Assembly: GCA_029939245.1 (NCBI GenBank)
Contig: JAOZTH010000003.1
Span: 1 to 54,858 of the forward strand
Reading direction: 5' to 3'
Origin: Arcobacteraceae bacterium
GTDB taxonomy: Bacteria > Campylobacterota > Campylobacteria > Campylobacterales > Arcobacteraceae
DNA: 54,858 nt
Below the pieces are notes generated by a model. That model made no database searches. It was not told where the DNA came from and worked only from the letters and a program-made list of their open reading frames with translations. The number at the start of each line of letters is the position of its first letter. Position 1 is the stretch's first letter. Shown piece by piece: positions 39,024 through 50,215 of this stretch. A program made the position numbers and the translations under genes.

Positions 39024-40250
39024 CTATCTATCTATCTCACCAAACACTATGTTTAGGTTTCCTATGATCGTGACCACATCCGCTAGCTGGTGTCCCGGTA
39101 GCAGGTCTTGTAGCAAACCTGTATGCCAGAAACTAGGTGCTCTAACTTTGAGTTTATATGGATACGGCGAACCATCGCTGTTGATATAAAATCCTAGCTC
39201 TCCTTTGGGTGATTCGGTTGCTACATAAACTTCACCAACTGGTGGTCGCATACCTTGTGTCACTAGCACAAAATGTTGCATGAGAGAATAATTTTGTGTC
39301 ATCATCTGCTCTTTTGTAGGCGATACATATCGTGGGCTGTTTGCCATCAGTTGTGTGTCGGTTTGCTCATATATTGGCACAAGTTGTTTAAGTATCCTCA
39401 TCGATTGTCTCATCTCTTGCATATAACATAGATATCTGCCGTAGCTATCGCCTCTGTCAGACACTGGCACATCAAAGTCAAGCTCACTGTATAGCTCATA
39501 TGGCATCTCTTTTCGTAAATCCCAGTTAACTCCACTCGCACGAAGAGCAGGACCAGTCACGCCCCAACTTTTCGCCATATCTTTAGATATCACTCCTACA
39601 TTTTCTAGTCGCATTCGCCATATTCTGTTTTTGGACAACAGTCCCTCGTATGTTTCTAGCTGTTCTGTCAAAGTAGTTATAAATTTGTGTAGATCGTTTA
39701 GCCAGTTTTCTGGCAAATCAAGTGGCACTCCACCTATGCGGACAGCACTATGTGTGAGTCTAGCTCCGCAGTAGTCCTCCATCAAGTCCATAGCATACTC
39801 TCGCTCTCTAAAAGCATACAAAAATATACTCATAGCTCCTACATCAAGTGCATGAGTTGCGAGCCAAAAAAGGTGTGATATGATACGATTTAACTCCAAA
39901 AGCATAGTTCGTATAGCTTGAGCTCTTCGTGGTGCTTCTATACCTATAAGTCTCTCCACCGTCAAGGCAAATCCATAGTTGTTTGCTGTGGCGGCTATAT
40001 AATCCATACGATCAGTTGTGGGCAAAAATTCGTTGTATATCATATTTTCGCCCATCTTTTCAATACCTCTGTGTAGGTATCCTACATCCGGCACTGCTTT
40101 TATGACCTCTTCGCCTTGTAGCTCTAGTATCAGCCGAAGTTGTCCGTGAGCGGACGGGTGTTGTGGTCCAAAATTGACCACCATAGTGTTGTCTTCTCTG
40201 TCAAACGATATATTTTCGAAAAATGGTTTTAGCCTGTTTGGTTGTTGCAT
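39024..40250 (-). CDS. nuoD: NADH-quinone oxidoreductase subunit D
   Basis: [35 protein letters not shown]. Confidence 0.97.
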   Translation of the reverse strand: MQQPNRLKPFFENISFDREDNTMVVNFGPQHPSAHGQLRLILELQGEEVIKAVPDVGYLHRGIEKMGENMIYNEFLPTTDRMDYIAATANNYGFALTVERLIGIEAPRRAQAIRTMLLELNRIISHLFWLATHALDVGAMSIFLYAFREREYAMDLMEDYCGARLTHSAVRIGGVPLDLPENWLNDLHKFITTLTEQLETYEGLLSKNRIWRMRLENVGVISKDMAKSWGVTGPALRASGVNWDLRKEMPYELYSELDFDVPVSDRGDSYGRYLCYMQEMRQSMRILKQLVPIYEQTDTQLMANSPRYVSPTKEQMMTQNYSLMQHFVLVTQGMRPPVGEVYVATESPKGELGFYINSDGSPYPYKLKVRAPSFWHTGLLQDLLPGHQLADVVTIIGNLNIVFGEIDR

Positions 40251-40259
40251 ACTACTCTC

Positions 40260-41066
40260 CTACTTTCTTTTGTCTAGTGTTTTAGACGGTTTTTTGTCAA
40301 ATTTTGTCACAAGTGTAGAGCCACCGTCCTCTTGGTATCGTATAGGAGTATCTGGTTCGCCACCGCTTATGTCGGCACCTTTTGGCACTTCGTGTCCTAG
40401 TCGGGCAAATCTATTTGTGTCATATCTATCTACTTGTGCCGTATCTCTTAGCTCTTTGCCTATCTTGTCTCTGTTTTCATGCCCAAATATCTTGTCTACT
40501 TCATACCACGATGCAGCTTCATCGCCTATGAGTGGATATGTTTTCAGCAGTGGGTGTCCGCTCCAGTCGTCCGGCATGAGGATTCTTTTCATATATGGGT
40601 GGCTTTTGACCTTGACTCCATACATATCATACATCTCTCTCTCGCTCCAGTTTGCCATATTAAATATACTATAGACAGATTGTATAGCTTCATCTTTTTG
40701 GATAAAACACTTTAGACGGATTCTGCTTTTTTTGGTAGTAGATAACATCTCATAAAATATCTCAAATCCACCACGAGTAGCTATATAATCGATAGCACTT
40801 AACTCCATCATAAAGTCATAATCCAAACTATCTTTTAGATATGTTATAGCAGTAGTATTGTCTGCTGGGTCTATATATATCACTAGATGACCTGCTTGGA
40901 TATAGCTATCTTTTATATTTACTATAGTTTGTAGGCTACCTATATCTGTAGCAAATACAGAGTTTGTGTCTGGGTTTAGTTTTGGTAGAGTCGGAGTCTT
41001 GTAAAACCTATCGCTGTGGTAGGACTTTTTTTGAACATTTTGTTTGTCTTGATACATTCTCATCAT
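40260..41066 (-). CDS. nuoC: NADH-quinone oxidoreductase subunit C
   Basis: [42 protein letters not shown]. Confidence 0.95.
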   Translation of the reverse strand: MMRMYQDKQNVQKKSYHSDRFYKTPTLPKLNPDTNSVFATDIGSLQTIVNIKDSYIQAGHLVIYIDPADNTTAITYLKDSLDYDFMMELSAIDYIATRGGFEIFYEMLSTTKKSRIRLKCFIQKDEAIQSVYSIFNMANWSEREMYDMYGVKVKSHPYMKRILMPDDWSGHPLLKTYPLIGDEAASWYEVDKIFGHENRDKIGKELRDTAQVDRYDTNRFARLGHEVPKGADISGGEPDTPIRYQEDGGSTLVTKFDKKPSKTLDKRK

Positions 41067-41572
41067 ATTAGCCTTTTTGATTTTTGTGCCATGCCGGCTT
41101 TGTTTCTACGAATCTTTTGTTGTAAGTGCATCAAGGCATATTGTAGTGACTCAGGTCGTGGAGCACAGCCGGGCAGATATATATCTACAGGTATCACTCT
41201 ATCTACACCTTGGACTGTGGCATAGGTGTTGAACATACCGCCAGTGTTTGCACAGCTTCCCATAGATATTACCCACTTTGGATCTGTCATCTGGTCGTAT
41301 AATCGCCTCATAAATACTGCATGTTTTTTCGTCAAAGTTCCTGCTACTATCAGCACATCGCTTTGTCGTGGGCTGGCTCTAAATATAGTGCCGAACCTAT
41401 CAAAGTCAAAACGACTTGCTCCACTAGCCATCATCTCTATAGCACAACATGCCAGTCCATAGGTCATAGGCCATAGTGAGTTGCTGCGTCCAAAATTGAC
41501 TAGCTTGTCTATAGTTGTCAGCACCACTGGTGCACCGCCGTCTTTTAGATAATCTACTTTATGCTGTGCCAT
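41063..41572 (-). CDS. nuoB: NADH-quinone oxidoreductase subunit B
   Basis: [41 protein letters not shown]; start trimmed to MAQHKV. Confidence 0.97.
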   Translation of the reverse strand: MAQHKVDYLKDGGAPVVLTTIDKLVNFGRSNSLWPMTYGLACCAIEMMASGASRFDFDRFGTIFRASPRQSDVLIVAGTLTKKHAVFMRRLYDQMTDPKWVISMGSCANTGGMFNTYATVQGVDRVIPVDIYLPGCAPRPESLQYALMHLQQKIRRNKAGMAQKSKRLI

Positions 41573-41943
41573 GTCAGTGCTCCTTTTTTCCATGCATATA
41601 CGAAACCTATAGTAAGTAGTAGTATAAACAATATCATCTCTACAAAGCCAAACCACCCCAAAGTGGTGAAATTGACCGCCCACGGAAACATAAATATGAT
41701 CTCCACATCAAACAATATAAAAAGCAATGCCATGAGATAAAACTGTGGCGATATGCTGTTGGGCTGTTTGGTAACCTCTGGACCACACTCATACAAGGTG
41801 GTCTTAAGTTTCTCTGTGTCAAGCCTCGCTAGTCTCCTGCTCACCAGCCTTGCCAAAACGGTAGTGGCGATAAATGCTCCAAATGTGAGTGCAAACATCA
41901 CAAATACTCCAAAATATGGGTGAGCTACATCGATAGTCGTCAT
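41554..41943 (-). CDS. nuoA: NADH-quinone oxidoreductase subunit A
   Basis: [40 protein letters not shown]. Confidence 0.95.
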   Translation of the reverse strand: MTTIDVAHPYFGVFVMFALTFGAFIATTVLARLVSRRLARLDTEKLKTTLYECGPEVTKQPNSISPQFYLMALLFILFDVEIIFMFPWAVNFTTLGWFGFVEMILFILLLTIGFVYAWKKGALTWHSIK

Positions 41944-41953
41944 ATATTCTCCT

Positions 41954-42700
41954 TTATGTACTAAGTTTAAGTTTCAGATCCACAACTTTGCCTCGCATGA
42001 GGTTTGTGACTACTTCTTTGTCTACGACTGCAAAAAGTGGCATGAGTTGCTCTAGCAAAAACCTATCCAGTGTGATAGTGTTGTTTATACCAACATTTTT
42101 TCTGCTGATGGTATTGTATCTAGAACTACTTCTACTTTTGAATGGTCTGTTGCTATCGTCATAATCACTTATTTGATCTATGTTTAGTCTTATATTTTTT
42201 CTCTTTTCTCTTTTAGAAGCAGTAGCTTGAAGTAGTTTTTTGATATCATTTATCTCGTTTATATTCAAAGCAGATGGACTTTTTCTTCTTGTTGTTTGTT
42301 TGTTTATCGTGCCTATATTTGTATCTATATTTCGTTTATAATTTTTGTCTGTTATTTTGACTTTGAAGTTTTCTATTTTGTTAAATTCTGTTATGATTAC
42401 TTGCACTAGATGATTTGGCAAAAATGGCTTGTGTATCACAAACGATACAAAATCTTTGTCAAAGTCTCGTCTGCTCGTGATGACTCCTATCTTGTCGCAG
42501 TTTTCATTTAGCTTGGAGACATATGCTTTGAGCAGGTCTAGGTCGCTGTGGATAAAGCTTTCATCTACAAGCACCATATCGCTAGGCTTGACATAATCAA
42601 CACTTTTGACTACTTGCAAATCTATGTTTGTATCTTTGAGTGATATTTGGCAAATAGCCCTAACTTTATCACAATTTGTCAATAAAACTAAACTTTTCAT
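41954..42700 (-). CDS. Hypothetical protein, possible receiver-like N-terminal domain
   Basis: MKSLVLLTNCDKVRAICQISLK...DMVLVDESFIHSDLDLLKAYVS...IHKPFLPNHLVQVI; basic low-complexity middle. Confidence 0.6.
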   Translation of the reverse strand: MKSLVLLTNCDKVRAICQISLKDTNIDLQVVKSVDYVKPSDMVLVDESFIHSDLDLLKAYVSKLNENCDKIGVITSRRDFDKDFVSFVIHKPFLPNHLVQVIITEFNKIENFKVKITDKNYKRNIDTNIGTINKQTTRRKSPSALNINEINDIKKLLQATASKREKRKNIRLNIDQISDYDDSNRPFKSRSSSRYNTISRKNVGINNTITLDRFLLEQLMPLFAVVDKEVVTNLMRGKVVDLKLKLST

Positions 42701-42780
42701 ATGAGACCTTTTACAAAATTTTATAATTATACCCAAGTAGTCTTAAGTTTAATTTGATATTATACAAAAAAAGGAAAATT

Positions 42781-43524
42781 ATGAAATTTAGTGGTTCAAA
42801 TGTGCTAGTAACTGGCTCAAGCAAAGGTATTGGAGCAAGTATTGCAAAGCAGTTAGCAAAAGAGGGTTTAAAGGTGTGGATAAACTACAGAAGCAACCCA
42901 CAGTTAGCAGACAAGGTCATGGCAGATATAGTAGCAAATGGAGGAAAAGCAGGTGTGGTCAAAGGCGATGTCTCTGTAGAAAATGACTGGAAAGAGATGT
43001 TGAAGCTTATAATAGATAGCGATGGCGGACTTTCGTATCTGGTCAACAATGCAGGCATAACCAAAGATAAACTAGCAATTCGTATGAGTATAGATGACTT
43101 TGATGATGTCATAGATGCAAACTTGAAGTCTGCTTTTATAGGGTGTCGTGATGCCTTGAAACATATGAGCAAAAAAAGATTTGGAAGTGTAGTAAATATA
43201 TCATCTATAGTAGGAGAGATGGGCAATGCAGGTCAGACAAACTATAGTGCCAGTAAAGGCGGAGTAAACAGTATGACCAAAGCATTTGCCAAAGAGGGTG
43301 CTATACGAAATATCAGATTCAATGCCATAACCCCAGGATTTATAGCTACAGATATGACAGATGAGTTAAAGCCAGAGATCAAAGAAAATTATGAAAAAAA
43401 CATCCCACTAGGGCGATTTGGCACGAGTGATGAAGTAGCACAAAGTGTGGCATTTTTGCTAAGTGACCATTCATCGTATATTACAGGTGAAATACTCAAA
43501 GTAAATGGCGGATTGTATACATAA
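42781..43524 (+). CDS. fabG: 3-oxoacyl-ACP reductase
   Basis: [49 protein letters not shown]. Confidence 0.94.
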   Translation: MKFSGSNVLVTGSSKGIGASIAKQLAKEGLKVWINYRSNPQLADKVMADIVANGGKAGVVKGDVSVENDWKEMLKLIIDSDGGLSYLVNNAGITKDKLAIRMSIDDFDDVIDANLKSAFIGCRDALKHMSKKRFGSVVNISSIVGEMGNAGQTNYSASKGGVNSMTKAFAKEGAIRNIRFNAITPGFIATDMTDELKPEIKENYEKNIPLGRFGTSDEVAQSVAFLLSDHSSYITGEILKVNGGLYT

Positions 43525-44473
43525 AAAAAACTTGCTGTTATCTATAGAGTCAAGTTGTGATGATAGCAGTATTGCCATAACTTGTGTAGATGACTACAAG
43601 ATAGTTTTCAGTGAAAAGGTATCACAAGAGAGTGAACATGACAAATATGGCGGAGTAGTGCCGGAGCTTGCTAGTAGATTGCACTTAGAAGCACTACCAA
43701 AGATATTTGCAAAGACCAAAAAGTATTTTCCAAATCTTTGTGCTGTAGCCGTGACGACTGCCCCTGGACTGAAAGTATCTTTGACACAAGGTGTGAGTAT
43801 GGCAAAGGCTATAAGCATAGGTCTGGATATACCGCTTATACCTATAAACCACCTACAAGGACACATATATTCGCTATTTATAGAAAAAAAAGCCCAGTTT
43901 CCTATGTGCTGTCTGCTTGTATCCGGCGGACACACGAAGCTAATGCAAGTAGAAAAAAACAGCTCGGAAACTATAGGCGAGACTATGGACGATAGTTTTG
44001 GTGAGAGTTATGACAAAGTAGCCAAGATGTTGGGTCTGTCATATCCCGGTGGTCCTATCGTGGAACAATATGCTCTAAGTGGAGATGAAAACAGATATGC
44101 TTTTCCTGTGCCACTTCGTCAAAGTCCGCAGATAATGTTTAGCTATAGCGGTCTCAAAAATGCAGTGAGAATAGCTATAAACAAAGAGCCAAACATAGAC
44201 AAACAGACCAAAAGCGATATATGTGCCAGTTTTCAAAAGTCGGCTGTGTCGCATATCATCATGAAGCTCAAAAAATATTTTAAGACAAACCCACCACAAA
44301 ATTTTGCCGTAGTAGGTGGGGCAAGTGCAAATATATATCTACAAGATGAACTCAAAAAGCTACTAGCGAAGTTTGATTGTGCAAATTTTCAAGCACCACT
44401 TATAAAATATTGTGGCGACAATGCCGAGATGATAGGCAGATGTGCTATAGAGAAACAGAAAAAACCTCTCTAG
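43505..44473 (+). CDS. tsaD: tRNA N6-adenosine threonylcarbamoyltransferase
   Basis: [47 protein letters not shown]. Confidence 0.95.
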   Translation: MADCIHKKNLLLSIESSCDDSSIAITCVDDYKIVFSEKVSQESEHDKYGGVVPELASRLHLEALPKIFAKTKKYFPNLCAVAVTTAPGLKVSLTQGVSMAKAISIGLDIPLIPINHLQGHIYSLFIEKKAQFPMCCLLVSGGHTKLMQVEKNSSETIGETMDDSFGESYDKVAKMLGLSYPGGPIVEQYALSGDENRYAFPVPLRQSPQIMFSYSGLKNAVRIAINKEPNIDKQTKSDICASFQKSAVSHIIMKLKKYFKTNPPQNFAVVGGASANIYLQDELKKLLAKFDCANFQAPLIKYCGDNAEMIGRCAIEKQKKPL

Positions 44474-44476
44474 TAG

Positions 44477-45544
44477 CTACTTTTCTGTCTGCCTTATTTG
44501 TCGGTCTATAGCATATATGTCATCTATAGTGTTGATCTTTGGGCTGTGATATTTATTTACAGTATCCAACACAAAACGAGATATATCCACAAACGATATA
44601 CCACCATCTAAAAACCTCGCCACGGCTATCTCGTTTGCCGTGTTTAACACCACAGCTAGTGATGGATTGTCTAGCATATCATCTTTGAGACCAAATATAG
44701 GATACCGCAAGTCGTCTATCTGTCTAAACTCCAAAGACCCTATCTCGCTTAGAGATATAGACCTCATCATATCAGCACTACAGCTACCAGTTAGTGCATA
44801 GGATATAGGCAATACCATAGATGGGTTTGCCATATGTGCTACAGTGCTGCCGTCTTGATATGATACAAAAGCATGGATTATAGACTTTGGCTCTATGATA
44901 GCATCTATATTTTTAGTGCTAAACAACCAATAAGCCTCCACGACTTCCAAAAGTTTGTTTGCCATAGTGGCACTATCTATAGTGATCTTCTCTCCCATAG
45001 ACCAGTTGGGGTGGTTTAGAGCATCTTTTATCGTTATATTTTTAAACTTATCTAGTGGCAAATCTCTAAAGCTACCACCAGAGGCGGTGATAGTCAGATG
45101 GCCTAGATTTTTTGTCTTGTCTAAAATATATTGCAAGCTAAAATGCTCACTATCTATGGGGATTATCTTTGATATATCTATAAACTGCCCTGCAGTTACT
45201 AGAGACTCTTTGTTGGCTAGGGCGACTTTTTTGCCACACGATATAGCCATGAGTGTAGGAGCAAGTCCTATGAAACCTGTCAAGGCATTGACTACTAAGT
45301 CACTTGAGGAGTTTTCTATAGCATCAAGTATAGCTTGCTTGCCAAAGCGAACATTTGGATGATTGACTTTGTGGATATCTCGTTTGTGGGCTATGACTAC
45401 ACTCTTTGGATTTGTTATAGTGAGCTGTCTGTTGAGTAGCTGGATATTTTCACCAGCTACTAGCACATCTATATGTAGCTTGTGAGACAAGGCTATCTTG
45501 ATACAGTTCGCACCAATAGAACCAGTGCAACCTAAGATTATCAA
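44477..45544 (-). CDS. dxr: 1-deoxy-D-xylulose-5-phosphate reductoisomerase
   Basis: ILGCTGSIGANCIKIA, ALANKESLVTAGQ, SEHFSLQYIL, TASGGSFRDLPLDKF. Confidence 0.96.
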   Translation of the reverse strand: MIILGCTGSIGANCIKIALSHKLHIDVLVAGENIQLLNRQLTITNPKSVVIAHKRDIHKVNHPNVRFGKQAILDAIENSSSDLVVNALTGFIGLAPTLMAISCGKKVALANKESLVTAGQFIDISKIIPIDSEHFSLQYILDKTKNLGHLTITASGGSFRDLPLDKFKNITIKDALNHPNWSMGEKITIDSATMANKLLEVVEAYWLFSTKNIDAIIEPKSIIHAFVSYQDGSTVAHMANPSMVLPISYALTGSCSADMMRSISLSEIGSLEFRQIDDLRYPIFGLKDDMLDNPSLAVVLNTANEIAVARFLDGGISFVDISRFVLDTVNKYHSPKINTIDDIYAIDRQIRQTEK

Positions 45545-46293
45545 ACAGTAAACCTAAGCAACACGACCAGTATCACACTAGCAAACAGATAGCCATCTGC
45601 TCTGTCTAACATACCGCCGTGACCGGGAAATATATCGCCACTATCTTTTATCTCTGCTTGTCGTTTGAGATAACTTTCAAACAGATCGCCAAATATAGAT
45701 GATATAGCTACTATAAATGATATAAGCAGTCCTACTATAAAACTAAGCTCGCTTACTACAAAAAGCGAGCCTAGTATAGTAGCGACTATTATGCCACCTG
45801 CTACACCTTCTAAAGTTTTGTTTGGACTTGTAGGGCTGAACTTTGTCTTGCCAAATTTTTTGCCTACAAAATATGCTCCTATATCCACACTTACCACGAT
45901 AACTATGAGCCATATGAGAGCTTTCATACCATACGATACATATAGAGAAAATATAAAGAGATATGACACGAGCGGATAAGCTAGAGGCAACATATCTTTT
46001 GGCTTGATAGAGTTGTTGTAGGCAAGTTTTGACAACAACAATATAGCCACGACAAAGACTAAATCTTCTGGCTTTGGATAAAACAAAGCTATAGCCCAAA
46101 CGAGCAAACTATATATCAATATATCTTTTGAAGCAGTGTCAAATATCTTTTGAGCCTCTGCGATAGAGACTAGCATCATGATACCTAGCACTGCCCAAGT
46201 TAGAAATATATTGTTTACTAGTCCAACTATCAAAAACCCGGCAAAAAGCAAAACCGCAGTAGTAACTCTTTGCTTTAGGTCAGAGCTTGCCAT
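45541..46293 (-). CDS. cdsA: Phosphatidate cytidylyltransferase
   Basis: SPNKTLEGVAGG, GDLFESYLKRQAEIKDSGDIFPGHGGMLDRADGYLFA. Confidence 0.95.
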   Translation of the reverse strand: MASSDLKQRVTTAVLLFAGFLIVGLVNNIFLTWAVLGIMMLVSIAEAQKIFDTASKDILIYSLLVWAIALFYPKPEDLVFVVAILLLSKLAYNNSIKPKDMLPLAYPLVSYLFIFSLYVSYGMKALIWLIVIVVSVDIGAYFVGKKFGKTKFSPTSPNKTLEGVAGGIIVATILGSLFVVSELSFIVGLLISFIVAISSIFGDLFESYLKRQAEIKDSGDIFPGHGGMLDRADGYLFASVILVVLLRFTV

Positions 46294-46886
46294 TATAGTC
46301 CTAGATTTACAAATATTCTACTATTTGACACTTTGACAGACTCTATAGTCCCCAAAGATTTGCTATCTAAGCTCAAGTTGTATATGTATTTTTTTGACAA
46401 TGACTCCAAAACTGTTTTGGCTATGAGTTTCGTGATGATCTCTTGTGGATCATAAGTGATATATTTTGACGATGAAAAGTTCTCAAACTTTATATCTCGC
46501 ACTTTTAAGTTTTTGAAAAATATCTTTTTTGATTTTACTTCAAATCTTATACCAGAAGTTATATCTATGATACCGTTCAAACCTTTTGGAAAAAGATAGT
46601 TCACAAACTTGAAGTTTGCTACGACTACTAGTTTGTCGTTGTTGTTTTGTTCATAAGCAACTGGGTCTTTGATATATAAAGTCCCTTTCATAGCTCCATA
46701 CGATACAGTTTGCTGTGTAGGATACTGTGTTTTCAAGGTATCATTTAGCTTTGGTGTAGGTATGATAAATGAGTAGTTAACCTTATCCACTTTGTTGTAG
46801 TTTGTCTTGCCACCACTTGAGCCAGTCAAAGCACATCCAGAAAAAACAAACACCGCAAATACAATCAAAATAATATTTTTTATCAT
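46293..46886 (-). CDS. Hypothetical lipoprotein
   Basis: IVFAVFVFSGCALTG lipobox. Confidence 0.75.
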   Translation of the reverse strand: MIKNIILIVFAVFVFSGCALTGSSGGKTNYNKVDKVNYSFIIPTPKLNDTLKTQYPTQQTVSYGAMKGTLYIKDPVAYEQNNNDKLVVVANFKFVNYLFPKGLNGIIDITSGIRFEVKSKKIFFKNLKVRDIKFENFSSSKYITYDPQEIITKLIAKTVLESLSKKYIYNLSLDSKSLGTIESVKVSNSRIFVNLGL

Positions 46887-46971
46887 CTTATAATCCTTTT
46901 TTTATGAATTTTACCTAAAAATTATAAAATTAAGCAAAAAAAGATAAAATAATATAAAAAAGGACGATATT

Positions 46972-48324
46972 ATGCACCATGATTTATGGATGTATTCAAC
47001 TATAGTAATATTTCTCATAGTATTAGCAAAGATATTATCATCTAAGACAAGAACTGTTGATGTGCTATGGCTCATACTTTTTGGAAGTATTGCTGTAAAC
47101 ATAGGTATATTACCACAAGAACATCAAGTCATAGAAGCTATAGGTGAGTGGGGCATAGTATTTATAATGTTTGCTTTGGGATTTGATGAAAACTTATCTC
47201 ACTTTATGAGAGGTCTCAAAAAAAGCATGGGTATAGCTATTATCGGTGCTTTGTTTCCGTTTTTAGCAGGATATTATACTGCTGGGTTTTTTGGGTTTGA
47301 CTTTTATAGTCAGATGATATGGGGACTTACTATGACAGCGACTGCCGTGTCTCTAACTATGGTGAGCTTAAGAGACGAAAACTTACACAAATCTACTGCT
47401 GCTACAGCTATCATGACAGCAGCCGTGGTAGATGATGTGTTATCGCTGATAGGCTTGTCTATACTTATGCCTATAATACTAAGTGCAGGACATGTTACAT
47501 CTTCTGGTATAGATATAAGCGGACTTGGCATCATCATAGTTAAAGTGGTGCTGTTTTTTGGTATTATGGCATTTATTGGGCTTGTTTTGTTTCCTGATAC
47601 TCTTGTAGTCGAAAAAAACAAAAAACACGGTATCATATTTAATCTAGCCGTGAAAATACGATACCAGCTAGGCATACGAAAACTACTGGTCACACAAAAT
47701 GGCAAATTTACCCCTGTCATCATGATACTTATAGCATTTACATTTGGATTACTAGCAGAAGTGTTTGGATTTCATCCTGCTATCGGAGCATATTTTGGTG
47801 GTTTGTTTCTCAAAGGCGAGTATTTTAACTTCAATATAAACAAAGAGATAAAATCTCATCAACAAAGTGCAAAGCTCATCATGGATCATCTAGCATTTAC
47901 TATCTTTGGTCCTATATTTTTCTTGATGTTAGGCACTAAACTTTTGTTTGATATAGAGATAATATCAAACGTCATAGTGCCTATATTTGTGCTTTTTATC
48001 GCGGTTTTGGTGCTTCAAGTCATAGCAGCAAGTCTAGCCGCAAGATACACTGGCAGATACGAATGGCACGAAAGTGTGATGATAGGTTTTGGTATGCTTG
48101 GACGAGCTGAGCTAGCATTTATAGTCATAAACATAGCCTTTACCCAACACCATATCATATCGCTGGAGCAGTTTTATATACTTATAGGGGTTGTATTTTT
48201 GCTCAATCTTACAGTGCCTACAGCTATCAAATGGTGGAAGCCGTATTATCTAGGCAAAAAAGAGTTCAAGCTTTTTGGAGTTGTGTTGTCGAGAAGAGAA
48301 AACATCTGGAAAGATGATATATGA
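46972..48324 (+). CDS. Monovalent cation:proton antiporter-2 (KefB-like) family protein
   Basis: Multi-TM, GIVFIMFALGFDENLSHFMRGLKKSMGIAIIGALFPFLAGY, DDVLSLIGLS. Confidence 0.88.
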   Translation: MHHDLWMYSTIVIFLIVLAKILSSKTRTVDVLWLILFGSIAVNIGILPQEHQVIEAIGEWGIVFIMFALGFDENLSHFMRGLKKSMGIAIIGALFPFLAGYYTAGFFGFDFYSQMIWGLTMTATAVSLTMVSLRDENLHKSTAATAIMTAAVVDDVLSLIGLSILMPIILSAGHVTSSGIDISGLGIIIVKVVLFFGIMAFIGLVLFPDTLVVEKNKKHGIIFNLAVKIRYQLGIRKLLVTQNGKFTPVIMILIAFTFGLLAEVFGFHPAIGAYFGGLFLKGEYFNFNINKEIKSHQQSAKLIMDHLAFTIFGPIFFLMLGTKLLFDIEIISNVIVPIFVLFIAVLVLQVIAASLAARYTGRYEWHESVMIGFGMLGRAELAFIVINIAFTQHHIISLEQFYILIGVVFLLNLTVPTAIKWWKPYYLGKKEFKLFGVVLSRRENIWKDDI

Positions 48325-49076
48325 ACAATACACAAGTAAAAAACAGGTTAGTTAAATTTATACAAGATGAACTCAAAAAAACAAAAGCACAAAAACTTAT
48401 AGTAGGATTGAGCGGTGGTTTGGACTCTGCAGTCGTGGCAGTGCTATGTTTGCATGCGGTTGGGTCGGACAATCTAAGATGCATCTTGATGCCATCACAA
48501 AATTCAAGTGCTAGTAGCATAGACGATGCAAAACAGCTATGCCACAAGTTTGATATAGATTATGATATAGTCCATATAGGAGAAGTTGTGGGTAGCTATT
48601 TTTTAGACAAAAGTCCCACACCACTACAGGCAGGCAACTTCACAGCTAGAGTGAGAATGGCAACTTTATATGATATAAGCAGTAGTATAGACGGTGTAGT
48701 CGTAGGCACTTCAAACCGCTCTGAGATTTTGCTAGGATACGGCACGATATATGGAGATACCGCTTGTGCTTTCAATCCCATAGGCAACATATACAAAAGC
48801 AGTCTATATAAGTTTGGCTCATATCTACAGATAACCGAAAATATTTTGACCAAAAAACCATCGGCAGACCTATGGAGCGGTCAGGCAGACGAACAAGAGC
48901 TAGGCTATAGCTATGAAAAGATTGATGAAGTTTTGAAAAAACTTGTAGATGATAACATAGACAGCTCACAGCTTGTAGAGCATGGATACGACAAAGCTTT
49001 GATAGATATGACTATAGGTCGTATGACAAAAAATAGTTTCAAACGATATATGCCAAACATAGCAAAGATAGTTTGA
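48321..49076 (+). CDS. nadE: NAD+ synthase (NH3-dependent)
   Basis: LIVGLSGGLDSAVVAVLC, GTSNRSEILLGYGTIYGD, KKPSADLWSGQADEQELG. Confidence 0.95.
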   Translation: MNNTQVKNRLVKFIQDELKKTKAQKLIVGLSGGLDSAVVAVLCLHAVGSDNLRCILMPSQNSSASSIDDAKQLCHKFDIDYDIVHIGEVVGSYFLDKSPTPLQAGNFTARVRMATLYDISSSIDGVVVGTSNRSEILLGYGTIYGDTACAFNPIGNIYKSSLYKFGSYLQITENILTKKPSADLWSGQADEQELGYSYEKIDEVLKKLVDDNIDSSQLVEHGYDKALIDMTIGRMTKNSFKRYMPNIAKIV

Positions 49077-50215
49077 TGGACTTTAAAGATATACCATTTT
49101 TCGCACCTTTTATCGATGATACAGATATAAACAACTTCACAAAGGCTTTGAAAAATACACAAAATATATCTAGCATAGATATAGAAAACAGGTTCAAAGA
49201 GTTATTTGCTGTAGAACATTGTGTCGCTGTGCCAAATATAAGTTTCGCTATCAAGATAGCTTTGGAAGTATATGGCACAAAAAGAGGAGACGAGGTCATG
49301 ATGAGTGTATGTTCGCCTGTGGTTTTGCCTCAAGCGGTTAGGCACTTGGACTGCAAACCTGTGTTTATTGATATTATGATAGACAACTACAATATGGATA
49401 TAGATAAGTTCGAGCTATATCTTGATGAAAACTATCATAAAAAGATCAAGATATTGCTATGGGCAGTTATGCCGAATATTTTGCCAGATATAGACAGGCT
49501 AGAAAAAATATGCAAAAAATACAAGATAAAACTAGTCAAAATAGCTACAAATATGCTAGGGCAAAAACAAGACAATATAGACACACCTACACAAAAGGCA
49601 GACATGTTTATATTGACCATAAACAAACAGCTCTCAGACAAAAAGATAGCAGATATTGCTTTTGTGTTAACACAAGATGAAACGACAGCGCAAAAGCTTT
49701 ATATCCAAAAATCAAATGGTTTGCCTATGGTGTATCAAGGAGAGCGTGAGCTTGACTATCTATATGATGTCCAGACAGTAGCACATGATTTTCATATAGA
49801 TATCTTGTCTGTCATATATAATTTATCACAGATAGAAAAATATGAAGCATATATGCAAAAGCGAGTAGAGATAGCAAAAATTTATTGTGAAAAACTCCGA
49901 AACTTAAAACATATAACTATAAAAAAGTTTGACAAAAATCTAGTATATAGTGAGTTTATCATAGAGGTAGACAAAAACAGAGATGCTTTTGCAAGGGAGC
50001 TAAAAACCAAGGGTATAACTACAGGTCTTCACTATATACCTTTGCATCTGTTGTCGTATTACAAAGAAAAATACAGCTACAAGATCACCCAATACCCAAA
50101 TGCCTTGAAAAGTTTTAGCAAGATATTGTCTCTACCTATATACGAAAATATGAGTTATGGTCAAGTTGATTTTGTGTGTGAGCAGATTATAAAGTTAGAT
50201 GCAAAATGGATATAA
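49073..50215 (+). CDS. DegT/DnrJ/EryC1/StrS aminotransferase-fold protein (divergent active site)
   Basis: IPFFAPFIDDTDINNFTKAL...ALKSFSKILSLPIYENMSYGQVDFVCEQI overall DegT pattern; PLP motifs degenerate. Confidence 0.85.
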   Translation: MMDFKDIPFFAPFIDDTDINNFTKALKNTQNISSIDIENRFKELFAVEHCVAVPNISFAIKIALEVYGTKRGDEVMMSVCSPVVLPQAVRHLDCKPVFIDIMIDNYNMDIDKFELYLDENYHKKIKILLWAVMPNILPDIDRLEKICKKYKIKLVKIATNMLGQKQDNIDTPTQKADMFILTINKQLSDKKIADIAFVLTQDETTAQKLYIQKSNGLPMVYQGERELDYLYDVQTVAHDFHIDILSVIYNLSQIEKYEAYMQKRVEIAKIYCEKLRNLKHITIKKFDKNLVYSEFIIEVDKNRDAFARELKTKGITTGLHYIPLHLLSYYKEKYSYKITQYPNALKSFSKILSLPIYENMSYGQVDFVCEQIIKLDAKWI

